This document shows, piece after piece, positions 42,852 to 48,153 of a stretch of 48,153 bases of DNA (positions are counted from its first letter, which is position 1; each line of letters starts with the position of its first letter). The position numbers and the translations under genes are program-made. The stretch is from Ruminococcus sp. UBA1409 (GTDB lineage Bacteria; Bacillota; Clostridia; Oscillospirales; Ruminococcaceae). The stretch lies in assembly GCA_002305045.1 (NCBI GenBank), contig DBPX01000013.1:24692-72844 (forward strand). The letters run 5' to 3'. The notes under the pieces are model-generated. The model was not told the origin of the DNA and did no database searches. It was given only the letters and a program-made list of their open reading frames with translations.

Positions 42852-42886
42852 AAAACACCGTTTGTCAATCCGACAAATGGTGTTTT
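42852..42886 (-). terminator. Terminator of tRNA-Leu
   Basis: AAAACACC plus TTTGTC pair with GACAAA plus GGTGTTTT; on the minus strand the stem is followed by seven Ts. It lies just past the tRNA 3' end. Confidence 0.85.
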
Positions 42887-42889
42887 CCT

Positions 42890-42973
42890 TGGTGCGGCAA
42901 GTGGGACTTGAACCCACACGTCGTTGACACACGCACCTCAAACGTGCCTGTCTGCCTATTCCAGCACTGCCGC
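42890..42973 (-). tRNA. tRNA-Leu (anticodon GAG)
   Basis: Class II tRNA on the minus strand: acceptor GCGGCAG/TTGCCGC, anticodon stem CACGT/GCGTG around loop TTGAGGT giving GAG (reads CTC and CTT), a variable arm TGTCAACGACG, T-arm GTGGG-TTCAAGT-CCCAC, discriminator A and encoded CCA. Confidence 0.94.
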
Positions 42974-43143
42974 ATATGAGCTGTCCTGTCCGACAGCTTT
43001 TACATTATAGCACCCGGCGGCGCAGTTGTCAATAGCTTTTTTGAAAAATTTTTATCCTCCCAGGAGAAGCCGCTGATTCCCTGCCTACGGGAGTGCGGCA
43101 TACTATTTTTTTATCTAAAACGCTAAATTATTAAACCTCGGGA

Positions 43144-43172
43144 TTGACTTGCACGGCTGGGGATGGTATTAT
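43144..43172 (+). promoter_or_regulatory. Promoter of GH43 gene
   Basis: TTGACT (43144-43149), exact 17-bp spacer, TATTAT (43167-43172), about 90 bp before the ATG. Confidence 0.7.
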
Positions 43173-43260
43173 TTCTAGTAAGACGGTCGGGCTTTGTGAC
43201 CTGACGGCTGTATTAATCTGACAACGGCAGGCAGAGCGTATTTGCTCGGAAAGGAATTAT

Positions 43261-44961
43261 ATGAGAAAAAATGCAGGTCTTGGCTTCGGCGGACGGCGGT
43301 GTGCGGCGGCTTTATCGGCTGCCGTCGTAGCTCTCGGACTGGTCGGATGCCAAAATCCGAAAAACGGAGGGAAAGCTGTGAATGCTACAGGCGGCGATTC
43401 AAACATTAATTATCAGGCGGAGTACCAGGGAAACCCCTATCTTCCGCTCTGGGAGTACATTCCTGACGGCGAGCCGTATGTCTTTGAGGACCCTGACAAT
43501 CCGGGGAAGCTGAGGCTGTATGTCTACGGCTCCCACGATACGCTAAAGACGGAATACTGCGGCAAGGACCTTGTGGTCTGGTCTGCGCCGGTGGAGGACC
43601 TCACCGACTGGCGGCTGGACGGCGTAATCTTCGAGTCGGTGGTAAACGGCAGTGCGGACACTCTCTACGCTCCCGATGTCTGCCTTGTTGAAAAGGACGG
43701 CAAAAAGACCTACTATCTTTACCCCAACAATCAGTCGTGGGGGAGAAACTCGATGGTCGCAAGCTCTGACAGACCTGACGGACCCTTTACTCCCGTCAAC
43801 TTCGTGGAGGGAAGCACCACCCAGACCTTTGGTCCCCTTGGCTTCGACCCGGCAGTTTTCGTTGACGACGACGGCGCCGTCTACGGATATTGGGGCTTTG
43901 TCAGCTCCTGGTGGGCAAGGCTCGACCCAGAGAATATGTCCGACCTCGCTCCCGGGGAGAACGCAAAAAAGAATATTCCCAGCTATGACGAGATGATGTC
44001 CGACAGCTATAATCCCGAGGATTTCAACATCGTGCAGGATGAAAATGTCAAGAAATGGGGCTTCTTCGAGGCGTCCTCGATAAGGAAGGTCGGCAACAAG
44101 TATGTGTTCATCTACAGCCGGAACGGCCTTTTGGACGAGCCTACCGGCAAGAATTATAACCAGCTCGCCTACGGCTACAGCGACAGCCCGGCAGGACCGT
44201 GGAAGTACGGCGGAATAATCGTAGACGCCGCCGGAGAGGTCATCCCGGACGGCAGCGGGGGCTATCAGAGGACCTTTAACTTCGGCAACACCCACGGCAG
44301 CATCTGCGAGGTAGACGGTCAGTGGTATGTGTTCTACCACAGGAATATCCAAACCTACGCAAGACAGGCGATGGTCGAGTCTATCACCGTGGACTGGGAC
44401 GAAAGGCCGGTCTCTGAGGGCGGCGAGGTCAGAATCTCAACGGCTGAGGTCACCTCAAACGGCTTCTTTACAAACGGACTCAACCCCTATCAAAGGCACT
44501 CGTTTGCAATCGCCTCCTATATGACAAACAGCTATATAACCCCTGTTTACGAGCAGGACGCCACGACTCTGCCGCTCACCCTGCAAACGGGAGCGGTAGT
44601 CGGCATAAAGTATTTTAATATGGACCTCGACGCTCCCTATGACGGAGACAGCGTGCTCGAAATCGAGCTTGTTCCAAAGGGAGTAAAGACAGACCTTGAT
44701 ATCTATCTAAGACCCGCCTCTGCGGTCAACACCCCCGTCGAGAGGGACGAGGAGCTAAATATCGTATCCGTCGGAGAGGGGAGCTTTAAGCTGGGCAGCA
44801 TAAGCCTTGACGAGAGCATGCCCTCAGAGCCTACGACCTTTACCGTTTCCGCCTCCAGGATAAGCGAGCTGAGCGGTCAGTGGGCGGTGTTTGTAGTCCC
44901 CACCACAAAAAGAAACGCAGACCTCTGCGAGCTAAGATATATGCAGCTTGTGGAGAAATAG
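43261..44961 (+). CDS. GH43 family lipoprotein (arabinofuranosidase/xylosidase type)
   Basis: 566 residues. A lipoprotein signal peptide ends in the lipobox LVGC (Cys30), so the enzyme is on the outer face of the membrane. The five-bladed GH43 propeller (about 55-400) contains the first acid near YVFEDPDNPGKLRLYVYGSHD, the APDVCLVEKDGKKTYYLYPNN blade, FDPAVFVDDDGAVYGYWG and WGFFEASSIRKVGNKYVFIYSRNG, which includes the presumed general-acid Glu. NTHGSICEVDGQWYVFYHR closes the fold. A C-terminal domain of about 150 residues (VVGIKYFNMDLDAPYDGDSVLEIELV...) resembles a CBM6-like beta-sandwich. Likely trims arabinose or xylose side chains of plant polysaccharides; exact linkage is unknown. Confidence 0.85.
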   Translation: MRKNAGLGFGGRRCAAALSAAVVALGLVGCQNPKNGGKAVNATGGDSNINYQAEYQGNPYLPLWEYIPDGEPYVFEDPDNPGKLRLYVYGSHDTLKTEYCGKDLVVWSAPVEDLTDWRLDGVIFESVVNGSADTLYAPDVCLVEKDGKKTYYLYPNNQSWGRNSMVASSDRPDGPFTPVNFVEGSTTQTFGPLGFDPAVFVDDDGAVYGYWGFVSSWWARLDPENMSDLAPGENAKKNIPSYDEMMSDSYNPEDFNIVQDENVKKWGFFEASSIRKVGNKYVFIYSRNGLLDEPTGKNYNQLAYGYSDSPAGPWKYGGIIVDAAGEVIPDGSGGYQRTFNFGNTHGSICEVDGQWYVFYHRNIQTYARQAMVESITVDWDERPVSEGGEVRISTAEVTSNGFFTNGLNPYQRHSFAIASYMTNSYITPVYEQDATTLPLTLQTGAVVGIKYFNMDLDAPYDGDSVLEIELVPKGVKTDLDIYLRPASAVNTPVERDEELNIVSVGEGSFKLGSISLDESMPSEPTTFTVSASRISELSGQWAVFVVPTTKRNADLCELRYMQLVEK

Positions 44962-44965
44962 GAAA

Positions 44966-45083
44966 AGCCCCGGAGACCTGTGCGCCGGGGCTGGGCTGTT
45001 CTTCGGGGTGAAAATACGGGCTGCATTGTCAGCGCCCGGAAGAAAAAAGAGCTGTGCGTTAGCCTTCTGCACGGCTCTTTTTT
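44966..45083. terminator. Terminators between GH43 and M23 genes
   Basis: AGCCCCGG (44966-44973) pairs with CCGGGGCT (44985-44992) just after the GH43 stop. AAAAAAGAGCTGTGC (45043-45057) pairs with GCACGGCTCTTTTTT (45069-45083), a strong bidirectional terminator for both convergent genes. Confidence 0.85.
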
Positions 45084-45174
45084 GTGATATGCCGAGCTTG
45101 CTTCACGCAGGTAAGCTGCCGAGGGCAATACCGCTCGCCGTCAGGCGAATATAACCGGCATGATGACAGCGCCG

Positions 45175-46941
45175 CTACCAATCCCTTACCTCATGGTCTC
45201 CCACTCCGCCGAGGCAGAGCATGGGGTCGAGGCGTTCGTCGCCGTATCTTAGCTCGAAGTGAAGATGGTTTCCAGACGCCGAGCCGGTCATACCGACATG
45301 ACCGATTACATCCCCCTTTGAAACATAGTCGCCCTCGCTGACATCTATAGCCGACTGGTGGGCGTAGACCGTCTGATAGCCGTAGCCGTGGTCGATTATG
45401 GTCATCTTGCCGTAGGAGGAGTAGGTTCCTGCGAAAACTACCGTTCCCGAGGCGGCGGCGTAGATGTCGGTGCCTCGCTTTGCGGCGATGTCGATGGCAC
45501 GGTGGTTAGAGTGGTCCCAGTCCCTGTAGCCGAACAGCGAGCTGACATAGGAGTAGCCGCCGTCCCAGCCGACAGGCCAGATAAAGGTGCCTAGGGTGTC
45601 TATCACATGGGTGTCGCCCTCTAGGGTGGTGTTTTGCCTGGTGCCGGTCCTTATAATCATCGGGACCATTTCCTGCAGGGTATACCTGCTGACGACCTGC
45701 CGTGAGGTCTCCCTGCCGTCGGTCTCGGTTATCATTATCGTCTGCTTTTCGAGACCGTCGCTTCCGTGCTGGACCAAAAGCTCGGTGTAGCGCTCCTCAC
45801 TGCTGTCGTAGATGTACTGGACGGTGTACTCCACCGGGCTGTCATGCTGCTCGTAGCGGGTTGTGACAACCGGGAGGTTAGACTCCTCGTAGTGGTATGT
45901 AACCAGCTCCCCGGGAGGCACGCTCATCCCAAGGAAGGGATTTTCCGCCTTGAGAGCCTCCTCGCTGATTCCAAGGTCGCTTGATATCGAGGAGAGGTTG
46001 TCGCCCGACTGGGTGATGTAAAACGCCTCTACGGTCCTCGTGCCGTTTATGTATTCGAGGGCGGAGTCCGCCGGCTGAAGATTAGTCTCTATAAACTGCC
46101 CCTCGATAAGCTCGACATTGTCCCTGAAATCTATCGAGGCGGACCTTGAGGAAAACGCCGAGGCAAGCTTTGACTCAAGGGCGGTGCGGATTCTTTCCAT
46201 CTCCTCCTCGCTGTACACTCCGTAGAGGTTGTCGTTTATGTAGAAGCCGTAGGCAAAGACTACATTAACCTCCGAGGAGTCAAGAATCAGCTGTGACAGT
46301 GCGCTGGAGTCGACCGGCGAATCGTCCTGCCGCATCATCTTGACAGAAAATTTGGGCGTCTCGATTAGGGACTGGTCCTCGTCGGTGTAGGTTATAATGT
46401 CCTGGACGATTGCCTGAGCCTCGGTGTAATCGCCCTCCTTGTTGATAACTCCGAGGTCGTTGCCGTTGTACTCGACCGAAATGGTGTACTCAAGGGTGCC
46501 TGCGTACCTTACAACCGCAATCAAAAATGCGATTGACAGCACCGGCGCAGCGTAGTTAAAGGCGGTCCTTAAAAATCTCACAAGACCGGCAAGCAGCCGC
46601 AAAACGGCGGCGGTTATAACCTTTAGGATGTGAATAAGCTTTTTGCCTATGTGAAGCTCGCCACGCTCGCCAACCTTTTTAATATGTATCGAGGCGTGGA
46701 CGACGGTGCCTATGGCGTGGGCAATCGGGGTGAGAATGAAGCACCACAAGTCATAAAGAGGCTGTTTTAGCTTCTTGACAAGCCATCTTCCTATGAAGCC
46801 GAAAAGAGCGCTCAGCTTTTTATATGTAAAGCGAAAAAGCCCGCCCACAAGGGAGGCGATTATCGAAAATACGGTGCCGCCTGTAAAGTCAAGAAAGTCA
46901 AGGGCGGTGCGCCCGGCAGAGCCAAGCCCTTTCTTTTGCAT
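45175..46941 (-). CDS. M23 metallopeptidase with LysM and G5-type domains
   Basis: 588 residues, probable cell-wall endopeptidase. A long N-terminal cytoplasmic or amphipathic part (1-130, with several hydrophobic stretches) leads to a transmembrane segment (about 137-155). Then come an extracytoplasmic stalk, a LysM motif (FYITQSGDNLSSISSDLGISEEALKAENP), a G5-like domain and the C-terminal M23 domain. That domain has SSLFGYRDWDHSNHRAIDIAAKRGTDIYAAASG (zinc His and Asp) and GNHLHFELRYG (HxH). The start at 46941 has GGGAGG 6 bases upstream rather than the longer frame. The domain order resembles spore- or septum-linked M23 proteins of Clostridia. Confidence 0.88.
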   Translation of the reverse strand: MQKKGLGSAGRTALDFLDFTGGTVFSIIASLVGGLFRFTYKKLSALFGFIGRWLVKKLKQPLYDLWCFILTPIAHAIGTVVHASIHIKKVGERGELHIGKKLIHILKVITAAVLRLLAGLVRFLRTAFNYAAPVLSIAFLIAVVRYAGTLEYTISVEYNGNDLGVINKEGDYTEAQAIVQDIITYTDEDQSLIETPKFSVKMMRQDDSPVDSSALSQLILDSSEVNVVFAYGFYINDNLYGVYSEEEMERIRTALESKLASAFSSRSASIDFRDNVELIEGQFIETNLQPADSALEYINGTRTVEAFYITQSGDNLSSISSDLGISEEALKAENPFLGMSVPPGELVTYHYEESNLPVVTTRYEQHDSPVEYTVQYIYDSSEERYTELLVQHGSDGLEKQTIMITETDGRETSRQVVSRYTLQEMVPMIIRTGTRQNTTLEGDTHVIDTLGTFIWPVGWDGGYSYVSSLFGYRDWDHSNHRAIDIAAKRGTDIYAAASGTVVFAGTYSSYGKMTIIDHGYGYQTVYAHQSAIDVSEGDYVSKGDVIGHVGMTGSASGNHLHFELRYGDERLDPMLCLGGVGDHEVRDW

Positions 46942-47154
46942 AATTTTCCTCCCATCTGAATTTTGGACTACGGCAACCATTATAGCAGATTATCAGAAAA
47001 AATCAACTGCAAATTCTTCCTTGCCGGGCCTGAAAGGCGAATTTTTCCCCTCCTGACACAGCCTTTTCAGCCCTTTTTCACATTTGGGAGGGTGGGCGTC
47101 AATCAAAATGAAGCCCTTTTCGCACCGGCGGGAAGCCTGCGGAAGGTCCTACGC

Positions 47155-47205
47155 ATACTATATATAATAGGGAAAGCCGGCAGGGGATACTATATATAAT
47201 AGGGA
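47155..47205. repeat. Two copies of a 19-bp AT-rich element
   Basis: ATACTATATATAATAGGGA occurs at 47155-47173 and again, identical, at 47187-47205, 32 bp apart (three helical turns). Each copy contains an imperfect dyad CTATATATAATAG and a TATAAT. They lie between the sleB terminator and the M23 gene start (about 215 bp away), in the only large spacer (46942-47209) that could drive the M23 gene. Confidence 0.7.
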
Positions 47206-47209
47206 GGAT

Positions 47210-47271
47210 AAAAAAGCACGGCTGCTGTCCCCGTGTAAGGAATTTTTTTACGCAGGGACATATAGCCGTGC
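47210..47271 (-). terminator. Long-stem terminator of sleB
   Basis: GCACGGCT (47216-47223) pairs with AGCCGTGC (47264-47271). GTCCC/GGGAC and GTGTAA/TTACGC continue the stem inwards. On the minus strand six Ts follow. It begins 8 bp after the sleB stop. Confidence 0.85.
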
Positions 47272-47279
47272 AAAATTTT

Positions 47280-47978
47280 TTACGAGCAGAAAAGATGGTT
47301 TCCTATTCTTGTTATTACCGGCCGTGACCTAATCCATTTGTTGGAGGTCTTGTCCGGGTTGTAGTAGTAGATCGCTCCGCCGGAGGGGTCCCAGCCGTTG
47401 AGGGCGTCCCTTGCGGCGTTGTAGGCGCTGCTTGCTATCGGCTGGTCAAACTGACCGTCGGTGACTGCAGTGAAGGCTCCCTTCTGATAGATGACTCCCG
47501 AGATGGTGTCCGGGAAGGAGGGGTGCTCCACCCTGTTCAAAACCACCGCTCCCACGGCGACCTGCCCGGTGTAGGACTCGCCCCTTGCCTCAGCCGAGAT
47601 TATCCTCGCCAGAAGATATATGTTTGACTCGGTAGCCTGAGGGACCGTCCCCACCGATATCCCGAGGGCGGAAAGGGTCTGCGGACCTGCGATGCCGTCC
47701 ACGGTAAGGCCCTTTTGCCTCTGGAACTGCTTTACTGCGGCTTGGGTCTTGGTGCCGTAGTAGCCGGTGGACTCTCCCTGAAACAGCCCTCTGTCACGCA
47801 GGGCGTCCTGGATAGCCGTGACCTCCTTGCCGCTGGAGCCGAGCTTGGACAGGGTCTGGGTCTCGCCTCCCGGGACAAACGGCACCCTGGCAATAACCGC
47901 TGACAGTGAGACCGCCGCAAGGGCGAATAGGAGTATGAAAAAGGTGGCTCCCTTGGAGCCTAGCTTCTGCCTTAGCAT
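47280..47978 (-). CDS. sleB: Cell-wall hydrolase SleB-like (spore cortex-lytic type)
   Basis: 232 residues: an N-terminal signal or anchor helix (about 12-32), a peptidoglycan-binding domain (about 45-105, LGSSGKEVTAIQDALRDRGLF...YYGTKTQAAVKQFQRQKGLTVDGIAG), and a Hydrolase_2 domain (about 115-232). The hydrolase has the presumed catalytic Glu in IISAEARGESYTGQVAVGAVVLNR. This is the layout of SleB lytic transglycosylase, which degrades spore cortex muramic-lactam peptidoglycan at germination. It suggests, but does not prove, that the organism forms spores; non-sporing relatives carry similar hydrolases. The ATG at 47978 is 9 bases after AAAGG. Confidence 0.87.
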   Translation of the reverse strand: MLRQKLGSKGATFFILLFALAAVSLSAVIARVPFVPGGETQTLSKLGSSGKEVTAIQDALRDRGLFQGESTGYYGTKTQAAVKQFQRQKGLTVDGIAGPQTLSALGISVGTVPQATESNIYLLARIISAEARGESYTGQVAVGAVVLNRVEHPSFPDTISGVIYQKGAFTAVTDGQFDQPIASSAYNAARDALNGWDPSGGAIYYYNPDKTSNKWIRSRPVITRIGNHLFCS

Positions 47979-48153
47979 TAAAATCATCCTTTCAAGGTTT
48001 TTAATAGCATTACACTAAATCGCCGGGGAATACCTGTATTTTTATGGAACTTAAAGCCTCCTGCTGTAATATTATAGGGAATAAAAAGCCGAAAATCCGT
48101 CAAACTACCCATACACGCAAGCGAAAAAGGGGGGTAATACTAAAAAAACCAAC

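Noticed and set aside
43543..44352. 269-codon minus-strand frame within the GH43 gene
   Set aside because: Antisense to conserved propeller blades; no ribosome site and no plausible protein features.
48070..48108. TTGACG and TATAAT upstream of sleB on the minus strand
   Set aside because: The spacer is 21 bp, too long for a sigma-A promoter. A sigma-G-like pair (GTATT-17-AATGCTA at 48005-48033) fits only partly, so no promoter is called.

Overview
The window looks like chromosomal DNA of an anaerobic, fermentative Clostridia member, probably Oscillospiraceae/Ruminococcaceae. This is inferred from gene content and layout: an electron-bifurcating [FeFe]-hydrogenase operon, cellobiose phosphorylase, a GH43 lipoprotein, a SleB-type cortex/cell-wall hydrolase, the rimP-nusA-rnpM-L7Ae-infB-rbfA-nrnA-truB-ribF run, and strong AAGGAGG ribosome sites. 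No phage, transposase or CRISPR is visible, so this is mostly core genome.

Layout. 1-8.6 kb: the 5' end of a tRNA behind a consensus promoter, a pair of bacterial PH-domain membrane proteins, an AGCS amino-acid symporter that overlaps dut tail to tail, a U32 protein with zapA, a structured non-coding locus (6S-like candidate), a degenerate LCP-type protein and a SLOG protein. 8.7-19.6 kb: alr, then a tightly packed translation/RNA operon ending in gltX. 19.6-24.8 kb: a Gld-like ABC export system (ATPase, permease, GldG-like and DUF4340 proteins) plus a small unknown protein. 24.8-28.9 kb: a nested inverted-repeat locus, acyl-ACP thioesterase, GNAT acetyltransferase, tRNA-Arg(CCG) and metG. 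29-32.5 kb: DUF378 protein, cellobiose phosphorylase and a small secreted protein with a long leader. 32.9-41.4 kb: the hydrogenase operon. 41.6-48.1 kb: nth, a palindrome-rich spacer, tRNA-Leu(GAG), a GH43 lipoprotein, an M23/LysM/G5 peptidase and SleB.

The most interesting system is the ten-gene minus-strand hydrogenase operon. HydC, HydB and HydA (an NADH- and ferredoxin-linked bifurcating [FeFe] hydrogenase) enclose a signalling cassette: a PAS-less sensory-type [FeFe]-hydrogenase, two DRTGG proteins, two GHKL ATPases without phosphoacceptor domains, a PHP phosphoesterase and a small [2Fe-2S] thioredoxin-fold protein. Genes inside the cassette overlap or nearly abut, and one promoter with a TATAAT -10 box precedes hydC. 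The inference is that H2 or redox state is sensed and passed to a kinase/phosphatase switch. Related clusters exist in other Clostridia, so the parts are not new, but the output pathway is not evident from this sequence.

The other points of note are intergenic: three spacers built of long perfect or nested inverted repeats, a candidate 6S-like RNA beside zapA, and a promoter with a roughly 210-nt GC-rich leader before a small secreted protein.
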